A program made the position numbers and the translations under genes. The notes under the pieces were generated by a model. It saw nothing but the letters and a program-made list of their open reading frames with translations, was not told the origin of the DNA and did not search any database. Below are positions 24,573 to 36,410 of a DNA stretch of 64,000 bases, one piece after another. Source of the stretch: Dolomedes plantarius (taxonomy: Eukaryota > Arthropoda > Arachnida > Araneae > Dolomedidae); the NCBI GenBank assembly GCA_907164885.2, contig OU015493.1, forward strand, positions 220,554,781 through 220,618,780, given 5' to 3'. How positions within the stretch are numbered: the first letter of the stretch is position 1; every line of letters begins with the position of its first letter.

Positions 24573-24780
24573 GAGGCACTTGTCGGGAAGACATTCGCCT
24601 ATAATTCACCGAAGTTTTGCTGGCCATTTGATTATGGGGGCACTATATAGGCGGACCAGCATTACCCCCTATGAAGGGACGTCACGAACGGAGACATTTT
24701 AGTGGCGCTTCGCGGGAATCTATCCGAGCACCCTCAGCACCGAAAGCCAGCGCCCTGTACCACTAGGCGGCCACGGCCCT
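24573..24780 (-). repeat. SINE family B, near full-length copy
   Basis: The minus strand matches 1617-1830 along its length: TGGTACAGGGCGCTGGC head, CTTCATAGGGGG, TGCTGGTCCGCCTATATAG, TGCCCCCATAATC, then GGTGAATTATAGGCGAATGT. The B-box is mutated (GGATAGATTCCC). Good evidence of a dispersed family. Confidence 0.75.
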
Positions 24781-24784
24781 AAAT

Positions 24785-27430
24785 AACGCATATTAGATGT
24801 TTCTAAGATGGTGGCACTACCAATATCATTATGTTGTACTGTCTACCTTAAGGTACCAGTGCGTTGCCTAATGTATACCTGTAATTTAAGTCCATCTCCG
24901 TTTGAATTTTCTCCCGATTTGCAGCATAATCTAAAATTATTTGTAAGGCAGGTTCCTTAAAATATTTTGATTGCAAGGGGAAAAAACTATTGATTTTTTT
25001 TTTTCCAAAAAGAGAGGACCGTTTTTTTCCCTTTTGAGGTAATTTTAAATTTTAGAATATTTTCAATCTTTAAAACAAATTAATTTAAAACATTGCCCAG
25101 CCACTTAAGGGAAAACATGTATATAGTACTTTTTAATCGGCCGATTCTTCGAGTACGACAATACATAAAATTTTAAATTATATAAAGGCTCACTTGATGG
25201 AAAAAAAATCATTTCAAAAAGCACTAAGAGAAATAAAAATAATAAAATTTTCTCTCCGAACCATTAAATGTGTCCAAACACTTAAAATAAAAAAATAAAT
25301 TTTTTTTTAAAATTATCATTTTTCGATTTATATAAAAACAATTGACTATTTTTTTATAAATGCATTAGCATTCCAATATTATATAAATATTAGACTATTT
25401 CTAGAATGTTACTAGCATTTTATTTCTATAATAACATTAGACTAATATTATAACAGCATTGGCATCCTATTTGAACATTATCGAATTTAAGAAAACTGCA
25501 GACAAAAATAGACGATTACTCAGCGAACCACCATTTATCTGTCATCATTGGCATCTCCGAATTCGAGCTACATTTAGTAAAGACAACTATGTTTAATTGT
25601 ATTCCCATTTGTACTTTCAATCATATACCAAAGTTTGAAACTACAGTTACAGACACAATAAGTCGTTATTAAAATTTCCAGTGGCGAAGTAAAACTCAAT
25701 CCAAACCATAATCTCTATATACTCTGCTCTCAAGCGATAAAACCCAAATGCTTAGTGTGTACACAACATGTGATGAGTTAGGAGGTAGAGTAAAGTGGGC
25801 AATAAATATCGCTTGGAGGCTAAGAGTTCCAATGATAGCATCGAGTCTCCGCTGCTACTCGGAATTGGACTAAAAATATAGGTCGGGGTTTTTCAGAATA
25901 CGACCTTAGATTCCTAAAACAACCCATTACTGATTGGATGGACCTTAAAAAAGTCAGTTACCCAAATGATGAATTCACACAATTTTCCGCTTGAGGCATT
26001 CAACAAGCTTCGAGGCCGGATAATATTCAAACACGCTGACGATGCACATTTAAAAATGGCTAACTTAAAGATAAATTGATTTTTATGGCTCTTTCAAAGG
26101 AATGCCTCGAGCAACCGGCAGATGCAGCTGAGCAATACACACCTGATGACTACCAGCCATCGGGCACAGAAGAACGTCCGCTCCTTTTCTTGGAAACATA
26201 AGATACGAAAATATTCTGAAGAGCATGGGGACCAAGACTGTTGCTCTCGAGGGACGCTCTTGAGCAGACTACTGTAGCTAAGAAATGATCTGATCTCCGT
26301 AATACATTACTCACCAATAATTTCACGTTAAAGTAACATGAAATTCATCCCCCTTTCCCCCACCTACACCCCAGATAGAGATAAATTATATAAAAATAAA
26401 TATATCAAGTCAATTTAAAATAATCAAATAAAAGTAAATATAATTGTACATGCACAGATTTTACTTATAAAAACCATACAAAATAAACTTTTACATTTAG
26501 AATTAATGCTCCTATCTTAGGAGTAAAAAAATGGGGAGGGGGAGGAACCTGAAACAGAATTTAAAAAAAACATAATGGAATGGTATTTAGCGGCTGTTCT
26601 AGAATTAAAAAGTTAATACGTTTGTCAAAAATGGCATTTCAGCCTGACATTTCAAACATTTAAAATGTCAATTTAAAGGTGATTAAATGTCCTTTTTGTC
26701 ACATTTTAAACCTCTAGGGATCTGTTTTTGCCTTCGGAATTAATCTTATGCTTTCTAGGCTTACTTTTAATTTGCTTGTTACGGATAAACTATCATTAAA
26801 ACCATTTATAATTTGAATTAAGATATTTCACAGAAAGCAATAAGGTTGCAGACCCAGCATCCCTCATAAAAACTTTGTTTTTTTATTTCGAAGGTATTTT
26901 TTTCCCTTTTATTAGTTTATAGTTTGCTTAAAACAAGCAACCAATCATTACAATGATTTTTTGACTAATTCAAGATACTCAGTGTTAAAGCGCAGTTGAG
27001 ATTCAGCCCCAGATTTTTGTAAGAACCATTTTCATTTGTTGTCGTAGGAAGTTTCTCTCTCTTTCATAGTTCTAGCTTATTTTTAATAACCAAGTCTCAC
27101 AATTATTTTGACAGTCATTTCAGAAGCTAAATACAAGGCAAAGGGATTTTATACATAACACATCCACAAATTACTATGTCAGATAGGAGACTGTTGTAAC
27201 CATATTTCATATTCATACTACTTATATAAAAAAATTTGTTTGCTATGAAAACTTTTAAAAAGTTTGAAATAATTTCTCCATATAAGCGTAAGTTTCTTGA
27301 TAAAAAACTAAACATTAAAATTACAACACCAGGAAGGAAAGCAAATAACAGAGCTCTACTTATTGTACGTATACAGCATAGTAGGAAGAAAGAATGATTA
27401 AATTTGTAGGCAATTTGAGGATACACAGGG
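24785..27430. other. Intergenic, no supported gene
   Basis: Mostly AT-rich. The 25780-26320 segment is GC-richer and may be an old coding remnant, but no domain could be read from it. A hydrophobic minus-strand frame at 27127-27426 is unsupported. Confidence 0.35.
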
Positions 27431-27439
27431 TCCTAAATT

Positions 27440-28000
27440 AGTACACACATCTGCCGCCTCTGGCAGCTAAAACGGCTCTAACCCGGTTAGGCATCGAGTC
27501 TAACTGGGTGAGACATCTGGAGAACGTGCTGGCCAGGGCAACAGTCGAGCACCCTCTTTGTCGAGGTAGGTCAGGACACGACGGGAAAGATGCAGTCTTG
27601 CGTTATCTTAGCCCTATCTTCGACAGCGATCAATTCACCGGCCTTAAGATCTGAGAAATGTAACGCTGACTGTTCAGATTACCGACGACGCGAACAAAAG
27701 CTGTTTATGTCGTGTACCCAATGGCTGCCAATACCATCACATCAGGTGCAGGGCCCGTATGACGATTTTGAAAGCAGTTAGTGGCGGGAGGCTGTTAAGA
27801 TCCTGCATGGCGTTTAGTATGACCCTCCTGAATCCATTGATTCCACATTAGCATGGCAGTTGTTAAATTCCGACCAATGCGAGAATCAATATCGCGGAAT
27901 GATAAACCCTCTCAATAGGACAATCTCGATAGGCCCCGATCCTGCCGCTGTCGAATTCCGACACAAGCTGGTAGCCGTTTATCCTTCTTATACGATGCAT
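27440..28000 (-). pseudogene. Tc1-like transposase remnant
   Basis: On the minus strand, fragments appear in transposase order. QLVSEFDSGRIGAYRDC (about 27990) is the N-terminal HTH start. HTGPAPDVMVLAAIGYTT (about 27755-27700) is the central conserved block. DNARLHLSRRVLTYLD then LLPWPARSPDVSP (about 27605-27510) keeps the second catalytic Asp. MPNRVRAVLAARGG (about 27492) is the C-terminus. The first catalytic Asp region, the catalytic Glu and the segment between SPDVSP and MPNR are missing. It is related to the 44-kb element's protein and is non-functional. Confidence 0.85.
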
Positions 28001-28126
28001 AACACGATCTCACAAATCACCAACATTCAAATTCGATTTTCGAATGAGAAACCCACTGCGTAACTTTCCTTTTATACGGAGTTTGAGATACCGTTTCTCC
28101 CTGCGTCATTTGATTGCGCTTAAATG

Positions 28127-28145
28127 CTAATCATTTGCATATCTC
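28127..28145 (-). promoter_or_regulatory. Shared subterminal octamer motif of Tc1-like elements (copy 1)
   Basis: GAGATATGCAAATGATTAG on the minus strand contains ATGCAAAT, the POU-domain octamer. The same 19 bases occur between TIR and transposase at 38275-38293 (minus) and 44012-44030 (plus). Confidence 0.6.
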
Positions 28146-28227
28146 AGCATCTTCTTTCTTTCATGCCAATTTGACGTTTGTATCAACCCTCCTTCATGGT
28201 GTTGTAATCTTAATGGCCTTGCAGTGT

Positions 28228-28643
28228 GCTTTGAAAAATGTCTGTTTCGCTGTTAACAAGAATTCACCGAATCATCAAGTTTAGGATAAAAGCAAGATGA
28301 GTTTACAGTGAGATGTACGTGCTGATGCATTTCTACGTATTCACAGTACAGTTTAAGGTATTTCTTTAACTCTCCTCCCCTGGAATACTGAAAGTTGTTA
28401 TCTGCTCCAAATTCAGTTTCTTATTATCTTTCCTGCATATTATTTTTTTCTTCTTTCTCTAAGTACAGAGACATGCACTGGAGTGACAATAAAGTTATTT
28501 GACAGTATTGAAATCCAAGTTTTGATATGAATGTCTTTTAACGTGTTTTGTTAATTATATAGTCTGAATTCTCCATTAGTTTGAGGAGACTGCAGATAAG
28601 TATGTACTAGTAATCATATCGTACTATATTTATTCACTTATAT
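28228..28643. other. Intergenic
   Basis: No coding sequence or repeat recognised. Confidence 0.4.
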
Positions 28644-28644
28644 A

Positions 28645-29395
28645 CAGGGTGGTCATAAAAAAACTTAACCGATATATGGACCTCTAGCGGCCGTTCCGTT
28701 CAACCGATCGAGATGAGATTTCAGAAATGGTTATTCAGAGGTATGAGCTCGGGATTCTGTGAACGGCAACAAAGAGGCGCCCACGGTTACGGTTACAGGT
28801 ACAGAAACACGAAATTTTAAAATGGCAATGCCCAATTTTTCCCGTCGCAAAATGTTCAGCGCATGCGAAAACCTTAAAGAGCATTGGAACTGTACGTGAA
28901 TCACAAAAACGGACGCGTTATTCACGCAAAAAACAGCTCTGCGAACGGCCTGTGATGGCCCCCATGTGGAAAATGTAAAATCCAATAAATTTTTCTTTCG
29001 TCCGATCTGTGATATCATTAGTGATTCGTGTCTTGCCTCTGTCACATGCGAATTTCCTACGTGCGCCCCGATCGTGTTTTTGTTGCGACCGTTCGCAGAG
29101 CTATTTTTTGTGTGTGCATAACGCGTCCGTTTTTTGTGATGCATGTACCGTTCCAACGCTGTTTATGTTTTTAGCATACACTGAGAATTTTGCGATTGGA
29201 AAAAGTGGGTGTTGCTATTCGAAAATTTCGAGTTTCTGTACCTATAACTGTAACCGTGAATGCCACTTGGTTGCCGTTCACAGAATCCCGAGCTCATACC
29301 TCTGAATACCTATATCTGAAATCTTATCTCGATCGGTTAAACGGAACAGCCGCTAGAGGTCCATATATCAGCAAAGTTTTTTTATGACCACCCTG
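28645..29395. mobile_element. Foldback element (long inverted-repeat MITE), 751 bp
   Basis: The ends are CAGGGTGGTCATAAAAAAAC and its reverse complement, flanked by TATA on both sides. The inverted similarity extends far inward: CTCTAGCGGC, GAGGTATGAGCTCGGGATTC, ACAGAAACACGAAATTTT and GGACGCGTTAT-type blocks all recur in reverse in the right half, giving arms of about 330 bp around a centre near 29020. Open frames on both strands mirror each other and are not genes. TA/TATA target sites suggest mobilisation by a Tc1/mariner-type transposase, but the source is unknown. Confidence 0.9.
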
Positions 29396-29715
29396 TATAT
29401 TATGATTTAAAATCACAATTTTGATATCGATTGAAATCAGAAACACCAGCCAACAACAAAATTATTTTTACAGCAGGGTAAGGTAGGATAGAGGAAATAA
29501 ATTACACCTTAAGAGGAGAAAGGATACGTTGAGAGGTAATGGCCAAATGAAATTGACTAGATCGGAACTTGCGAATGGATACTCCAAAGAATGTGTGCAT
29601 TTACCAGTTGGTGCATGGAAATAGAAGCAACAGTAATTAGAAGAAGAGAACATGTGTACTGGGATGGATAATACATGAAGGGTAAAAGTGTTTTAGCGGT
29701 CAAAGTAAAATCATT

Positions 29716-30139
29716 TTCGTGTGTTCCATCACGCTGAAGATACCGACCTCTTTGAAAAATTCGGCTAATATAAATGCTATTGAACCAACATTTAATAACT
29801 GGAGCATTTTGCTTCTTATAAGTGGAATTCGAACAATCCTAAATATTGTTTTCCCTACCATGTAATATGGCTAAAAAGCGATTTGAAAAAAAAATGTAGA
29901 CAGAAACTAGTTAAAATGCTGATCTGATTCGTGTGTTCCATCACGCTGAAGATACCGACCTCTTTGAAAAATTCGGCTAATATAAATGCTATTGAACCAA
30001 CATTTAATAACTGGAGCATTTTGCTTCTTATAAGTGGAATTCGAACAATCCTAAATATTGTTTTCCCTACCATGTAATATGGCTAAAAAGCGATTTGAAA
30101 AAAAAAATGTAGACAGAAACTAGTTAAAATGCTGATCTG
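29716..30139. repeat. Recent 212-bp tandem duplication
   Basis: The unit starting TTCGTGTGTTCCATCACGCT at 29716 is repeated head-to-tail from 29928. It is almost identical, with one extra A in the A-run of the second copy. Near-identity implies a recent event. Confidence 0.95.
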
Positions 30140-30327
30140 AATCCATTGTTTAACTTTTCAATAATTATTTCATCACAATTGTTAATAAAACGAAAGAGTT
30201 TTTATGATTTGCTCCAAGCCTTTTTGTGTTATTTCATTGTAATCTTAACAAGCTAATTTTAGTACTCGGGCATTTTATTTTTCAAAAAATCCGTTTTCAA
30301 TGTACTTAAAATATCATTTCCACTTAA

Positions 30328-30507
30328 TCTATACTTATATATAAAGAGAGAGCGGATTTTGTACGTGGAGGGTAATCTCCGGAACCACTGCAGCTATTTG
30401 AAAAATTCTTTCACAATTTGACTGGTACATTATTCCAGATGGACATAGGCTATATATTATGTATATCTGATCAGTAGAAATAAAGTTAGAGGGGAATACT
30501 CTAGATT
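30328..30507 (+). mobile_element. Helitron 5' terminal fragment
   Basis: Begins A|TCTATACTTATATATAAAG, the TC start expected of a Helitron inserted between A and T. It shares about 160 bp with copies starting at 32089, 63616 and 63882 (TACATTATTCCAGATGGACA, then ATATATTATGTATATCTGAT). It is cut off at 30508 by the foldback element. Confidence 0.7.
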
Positions 30508-31929
30508 TGTGTGCACGGCCGCCATCTTGGATTTTTCCGCCAGGGTTTGGCGCATTTCGCATGGCGATAATTATTGCGTTCTGGTAAAAATAACCCAATG
30601 TCAAATTCTCTAATTTTAAGATCAAACAGTTATTTCTGATGTGATCTTTTAATTACAGTATAATAATTTTAGGTCAGATCTCGGCCTTGAACTGTAAATC
30701 TGAGTCAAATTGACTATACTCAAAAGAGTAAATTATTTTTAAAACTAAGAGTCTTTTTGTTGAAAATTTTTGAATCCATTATCAGTTTTTCGTTAACTTA
30801 TTAAATTTAAGTTGCTTTTAATTTTGTTTATCGATTGTCAATTAGTATACTATAATGATACACCATTTCATTTATTTGAAGTAAAAATTATCTGCCATCA
30901 TTTTTTCGTAAAATGTAAAATACAGTATACATTTTAAATACAATATATTTTAAAATATTTTATAATTCTAAGTTGTAGTGGATTACAAATAAATTTAAAT
31001 AACTGAAGTTCAACTTCTCTCTCCCCAGGAACCTAAGTTAAGAAGTTAGTTAAGGTTAAGTTATTGGTTTAGGAAAAGGGTTTTTTTTTTCTTATTTCCA
31101 ACACAGCAGGATAAATGGTCAAATAATCCTTGTCCCGATTTTATTGTATGCACCAAATATTTGGTTAAGGTCAAATCTGAAGTAAAATTTCATTACCACA
31201 ATGCCCTAAACCCCCCCCCCCCCCAAAAAAAAGAGTATCTGGTTACTCACCATAAATTTATGGGTTCATAATTATTTTACATTTTTCAAAGCTGAATTTG
31301 TGATAATTTTTAAATTGCAAGTTATTTAGGTGGTACGAAAATGCTGTATTTTTTTCTAATTAACAATATATTGGCATAATATTTTGGTGATTCATTGCTA
31401 TTAGTCAAAGAGTTAGGGCAAACTGAATAGATGGCATTGCAATTTTATCTGTAAGTAAAATTCATTTGACCAAATTTTTCATATGGATCATAATTTGAAA
31501 AGGTAGTTTTTAATTAAAAATGACAAAAAAAAAATCTCAGTCCAACGATTAAATGATTTTTCAAAAATATTTCTAAGTTTCATAATTTAAAAAGGTTGTT
31601 TTTATTAAAAAAGCTAAAAGAAAAACCCAAAATTTCCAATATTTGAGAATGATTTTTTTAAAAAAATTTCAAGTTTCATAATTTAAAAAACTGGTTTTTA
31701 TTAAAAACCCAAAAATAAATGTAAGTCCAACGTTTAAATGATTTTTCAAAATTTTTTCTAAGTTTCATAATTTAAGCAGGTGGTTTTTATTAAAAAAGCT
31801 AAAAAATTCAAAGTCCAGCGTTTTGAAAACACCACTTAAAACACATTGGCGAGAATTTTTCCACTCCTCAAAACACGGTAAAATCGCCAAGTTGGCGCAA
31901 AAAAATCCAAGATGGCGGAGTGCACACAA
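30508..31929. mobile_element. Non-autonomous element with GCCATCTTGG-containing inverted ends
   Basis: The left end TTGTGTGCACGGCCGCCATC and then TTGGATTTTT is mirrored at the right end (31880-31929) as AAAAATCCAAGATGGCGGAG and then TGCACACAA. The inverted repeats are about 35 bp and imperfect. The interior is AT-rich with no coding sequence, and includes a C-run near 31209-31224 and tandem repeats at 31489-31850. No clear target duplication was found. It sits inside Helitron-derived sequence. Confidence 0.65.
31489..31850. repeat. Degenerate tandem repeat, four units of about 90-96 bp
   Basis: CATAATTT(A/G)AAAAGG..G-TTTTTATTAAAAA recurs at 31489, 31581, 31677 and 31766, with similar downstream blocks (AAGTCCAACGTTTAAATGAT). 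Confidence 0.8.
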
Positions 31930-32088
31930 TTACTAAGTAACGTAATATTAATTTGAATATTATTTTAGGTGCTTAAAATAATTAAAAAAACATTCTTTAC
32001 TTAAAATCCTTTTTTTATTTTTGTATTTTTATTTCATCTCTTACTCTAATTTTGAGATACCCATGTGTATCTATACTTCTATAATCTA

Positions 32089-33680
32089 TCTATACTTATA
32101 TATAAAGAGAGAGAGCGATTTTGTACGTGGAGGGTAATCTCCAGAACCACTGCACCTACTATTTGAAAAATTCTTTCACTGTTTGAAAGGTACATTATTC
32201 CAGATGGACATGGGCTATATATTATGTATATCTGATCAGTAGAAATAAAGTTAGGTGCTTAATCCTAACAATCTCCATTGTTACCGCTACTGTCCTCTAC
32301 CGCTTTTTGTGCCGAAGTCTTCAACGACCCTTAGCGTGGTGCTATCGCGGTGGGCTTCTGTTCTGACGATAGTGGTTTGAACCTAGCCGTTCTCCGGCAC
32401 GCCTTTTTCTTTTAAAAAATTAACTTTAATTATTTACTAACGTAATATTAATTTGAATATTATTTTGGGAATATTATTTGAAAAAAATTTAATGTTATTT
32501 AAAAAAACATTCTTTACTTAAAATCCTTTTTTTATTTTTGTATTTTTATTTCATCTCTTAACTTCTCTCTTTTAAAAAATTAACTTTAATTAATAACTAA
32601 CGTAATATTAATTTGAATACTATTTTAGGTGCTTAAAATAATTTAAAAAAACATTCTTTTTTAAAATCCTTTTTTATTTTTGAATAAAACTACGGTCTCA
32701 AGCACACCTCTTTCTTTTATCAAATTAACTTTAATTAATAAATAACGTAATATTACTTTGAATATTATTTTATGTGCTTAAAATAATTTAAAAAATATTC
32801 TTTATTTAAAATCCTTTTTTATTTTTGTATTTTTATTCCATCTCTTATTCTAATTTTGGGATACCTATGTGTATCTATACTTCTATAATAATATATAAAG
32901 AGAGAGAGCAGATTTTGTATGTGGAGGGTAATGTACAACTTTTGTACATTAAAATGTACCTTATATATTTTCCTTTGTCAACCGCAGTCAAGTAACCATA
33001 GCAATACGATTTAGCTTACGGGGTCCGTTTTTCGAAATCGCTCTTTACAACGGGAAAATGTTATCTACTTCCTATACCCATTTTACGTGGGGGACATTCA
33101 GCGTCGGAGGTCAGGGGAAAGAGTGGTTAATTTCTTTCTTATTGCTTTCTTACTATTAAAGAAGAATTTCAATAGTAGTTCATCGGCACTCCTTGCCTCT
33201 TTCATCTCTCAAAAGGCTGAACCGCGGGTGAATCGCCCTTCTGATGTCTCTCGCCTGTAAAGAAATAGCCTCTAGCTAGAACGACAAAAGATTATTATTC
33301 AGATTATTATTAAGATTCACCCTCCGTTCCCAGAATGTCACCCAATTGTTCTTTGGGGGCAAAGACGTTAGGAAAGTCACAACGAAGTGGAATTCTAGAC
33401 TATATCTCTGCCGACATCAAACTGTATTTTTCGAGAGTATGTGCTTCGGATATATGCTATCCCACCCCGTAAGGAAAAGGTTTAATATTTTTAAGATTCA
33501 AGTAGAGGAGGTATTGATAAATACAAAAAGGATTTTTGAAACTGGCAACGTTAAAGGGTTTATTGAAGAAAACTACATTTGGAAGTACGCTTTTTATTCG
33601 ACATTTAAGGTAAAAAAACATTTACAATTTATTGGTATAATATTTTGTTCAACCCGGACAAAGTCGGGACGGGCCGCTAG
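32089..33680 (+). mobile_element. Non-autonomous Helitron
   Basis: The 5' end is A|TCTATACTTATATATAAAG at 32089. The 3' end is a GC-rich hairpin (CCCGGAC AAA GTCGGG, 33653-33668) followed by GGGCCG and CTAG at 33677-33680, then T. TC start, 3' hairpin, CTAG end and A/T insertion site together are the Helitron hallmark. No Rep/helicase coding sequence is present. The interior carries AT-rich repeats (CGTAATATTA.TTTGAATA blocks at 32441, 32601 and 32746) and a second partial 5' end near 32874. It may therefore be a fusion of nested copies. Confidence 0.75.
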
Positions 33681-33813
33681 TATCGTATAAAATGGTGAAA
33701 ATTTTTTCAATGTCCATACACTTGAGTTTTCATTTTTAAACTGCTGTATATTCCAATTGAGGGGTAAAATTAGTATAGCAGAAAGGGAAAAATAAAACAT
33801 TTTGTGACAAATA

Positions 33814-34974
33814 CAAGGGCCAGTCAAAAAGTTAGCTGCACTCCTTGAAAAAAACAAAACCGGTTTGAAATTTTAGAACAAAGTTTTACTAACATAAAAG
33901 TATAATACATAATCTATTTCTCGACTTAGTCACCTCCTTTATTTTAACATTTGTTGAGGCGTGGTACCAGTTTTTCCATGTCATCTGCGAAGACTTGCCG
34001 TCCAATCTGAGATAACCATTGTTGGGTTGCAACATTTACTTCTTCATCCGAGTGATATCGCAGCGTTACAAGTTCATGTTTCATGTCACCGAAGACGTGG
34101 AAATCACATTGCGCAAGATTCCACATTTGGCGCATGATCCCTCGTTAGTGTCGCCGAATGCGGTCTCGCATTGTCATGCAAGAGCACAATGCCTTTTGAA
34201 AGTTTACTTGGTGGTCGATCTTTAAGCGACTTTCACAACAACTTCAGGGTTTCACAATAAAACGCTGCATTAATTGTGGCATCTTTCGGCAAGTTTTCGG
34301 TACGCACCACAGTTTTCTCTATCGAAAAATAGCACCAGCATCACCTTCCCATCGGATGGAACTGTTTGGCATTTCTTTCGAGACAGATTCGTTTCATTTC
34401 AGGTGCGAAATGAACTCAAGCCTCGTCACCGGTCCCGATTTAGTCCCAAAAAAACATTTCCTTCCTGTTGATAACGTTCCAAAAATGCTAGAGCACTTTC
34501 AAATCGTTGCACTTTGTGTTGGTCACTCAATAGACGAGACGATCTCGTCTACAGTGGCATGTCTGTTTTGAAGAATGAGTTCATTCACGTGTTCAACGTT
34601 CTCATCTGTCGTCGAAGTTGAAGAAACTTATCCTCGATATCTATACAGCCATTCTCGAATGAGAGATACCACTTGGCGATAGCTTGGAGCGATGTTGCGT
34701 TATCACCGTACACTTCGTGCAGCTGATGATACATGTTCACAACATTTTGGCCACAGGAAGCGGAATAATGCATGCACCTCAAATTTGGACGCCACTGACA
34801 GTTGCCGAAACCTATTCACGACTGAATAGCAAGCGAACTAAAACTCCCACGTCGAAGCTGCTATTGCCCCTGCCGCAGAACCTGATGGTCTGTGGTGCCA
34901 CAAAGTTTCAACGAATTATCTCTTTCACCGAGATTTTTACGGAGGATTGCAACTAACTTATTGACTGACCCTTG
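33814..34974 (-). mobile_element. Mariner transposon, degenerate, 1.16 kb
   Basis: The inverted ends read CAAGGG(C/T)CAGTCAA(A/T)AAG then TTAG(C/T)TGCA. They start at 33814 and end at 34974, and TA flanks both (33812-33813, 34975-34976). The orientation of the coding remnant is minus. A different lineage from the 2060-3061 copy. Confidence 0.9.
33944..34790 (-). pseudogene. Mariner transposase pseudogene
   Basis: On the minus strand, GQNVVNMYHQLHEVYGDN (about 34745) is the mariner N-terminal HTH start, followed by FENGCIDIED. LLHDNARPHSATLT (about 34180) holds the second catalytic Asp. LAQCDFHVFGDMKHE (about 34115) holds the third. SDEEVNVATQQWLSQ and DMEKLVPRLNKC form the C-terminus. Between the second and third Asp only a shortened, shifted segment remains, so a deletion removed part of the DD34D spacing. 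Several other frame changes occur between 34580 and 34200. Non-functional. Confidence 0.85.
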
Positions 34975-34976
34975 TA

Positions 34977-36160
34977 TATTTATGAAGTCTTATAAGTAAA
35001 AATTGTATCTTTTAATTCCAAAATTGAGCAGTCAATGAAAAAACCAATAATGATATTAAAATATTAAACATTCTACTTGAGAATTTCATAACGACATGTA
35101 AAAGCTGTGACTTTTATATCCATTTTATTCCACCTCACCGTAATATCAATTTTTTTCGAAAATTCCCATAATTTCTAATTCAATTTCATAACCATTTGCT
35201 TATTTGCTCATTGTGTGCAAAGATCCAGATGTTGTTTAATTATTTTTGGTTATGAAAGCCTCCTTTTAAATTAATTGTATTATTTATAATATTTTTAGAA
35301 TTTCAAAAGACATTAATTAGCAGAAAACGATTAAAACATTTTCGCCCATAAATTAAGTAGGTCTGTTTTAGTTACGAGCCTAAGATATGACATATATTGA
35401 GATTTAGAGACCCAAAACTGGAGAATCTCTCTGGAAATGGAAAACTAGAAATGGAAAAACTCGAAATGAAATATAATAGTAAAAAACTGGAGAAACTTTC
35501 TGAGTAAGTAAGAGAATAGTTTCTTAAAATTTATAATTCAGTTTTTATTCAGCAGTAATATTTTCGTTACTAATATTTGCTCATTTATTAACATAAGAAA
35601 GGTTATCAAATTTTCTTTTATGTCTAGGGTCATTTTTAGTTCTAGCATCAATTACAGGATTTAACAGTACACATACAGACCCACTATTTATCCTGAGGAA
35701 AAATTTAACGTTTATCAACTCTGGCCATCTTAAGTCTCCAATGAGATATTTTAAAAATTCGCCAAGGTCTAAGTTTTTTTTGTTGTTAAGGTTTTAGGGT
35801 GCAAGTTCCGGCGAGGGACAAGCTTCGCCAACCGTATTGTGTACTGATAAAACGAAACACGAACAAATTTATATAAAACAATGTTTCGTGGTAATTAATA
35901 AAATCGAATAAAAGTTTTAATAAAATGATAAGGTTTAAAAATATGATATGATCTAAAAACAATGATCATGTATAAAAAATGGTAGAATCTAGAAAGATCG
36001 TAAAATGCGCAAGACAAAAAAATTTAAAAGCTAAATATCAGAGTCAAAACCAGTTGTAAGTAAAATGTTAAAGAGCTCGGGATAGGGGCACGTCCTCAGT
36101 AAGATATCCAGACTAGAAGAATTTAATATCCAACTTTAGATATCCAACTATAGAATTTAA
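34977..36160. other. Intergenic, AT-rich
   Basis: No supported gene. A small GC-richer patch lies near 35805-35840. Confidence 0.4.
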
Positions 36161-36164
36161 AAAA

Positions 36165-36410
36165 AATAGTTTTAAAAGCTACACAGGTAGTTAAAATTTT
36201 CAAATTGGGGAGAAGGCATCTGCACTAAAGACACAAGGAGGAGCTCTCTTGGAGCAGCAGATGGACCTGAATAAATCGGGAGTGTCGATCCGATACGCAG
36301 GCGTGTCAACAATACATCTCTCTCCTGAAAAGGTAATGTCTGCGAAGGAGCGATGGTATGTTTTATTTCCTGCCAGTCAGTCAAAGTCCAATAATCCACG
36401 TGCATGATTT
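36165..36410 (-). pseudogene. LINE ORF2 C-terminal remnant
   Basis: Minus-strand translation gives DWQEIKHTIAPSQ followed by ERDVLLTRLRIG. The latter resembles the conserved (R)-(K/E)-x-(V/L)-x-L-x-RLRIG-H-T segment at the end of the RNase H region in Jockey/I-type LINE proteins of arthropods. Only about 75 codons remain. The following residues (PSAAPRELLL..) loosely fit a cysteine-rich tail whose Cys are lost. The call rests on one motif. Confidence 0.4.

Larger units (their letters stand above)
27430..28226 (-). mobile_element. Internally deleted Tc1-like element
   Basis: The 5' end (on the minus strand, at 28226) reads CACTGCAAGGCCATTAAG and then ACAACACC. This corresponds to the TIR of the Tc1-like element at 43932. 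It also shares the GAGATATGCAAATGATTAG block (28127-28145). The distal end near 27430 is not clean and no TIR is seen there. At about 0.8 kb it is well short of the 1.4-kb relative, so it is a deletion derivative. Confidence 0.75.

Noticed and set aside
27127..27426. Small membrane protein
   Set aside because: Hydrophobic composition follows from T-rich codons; no other coding evidence.
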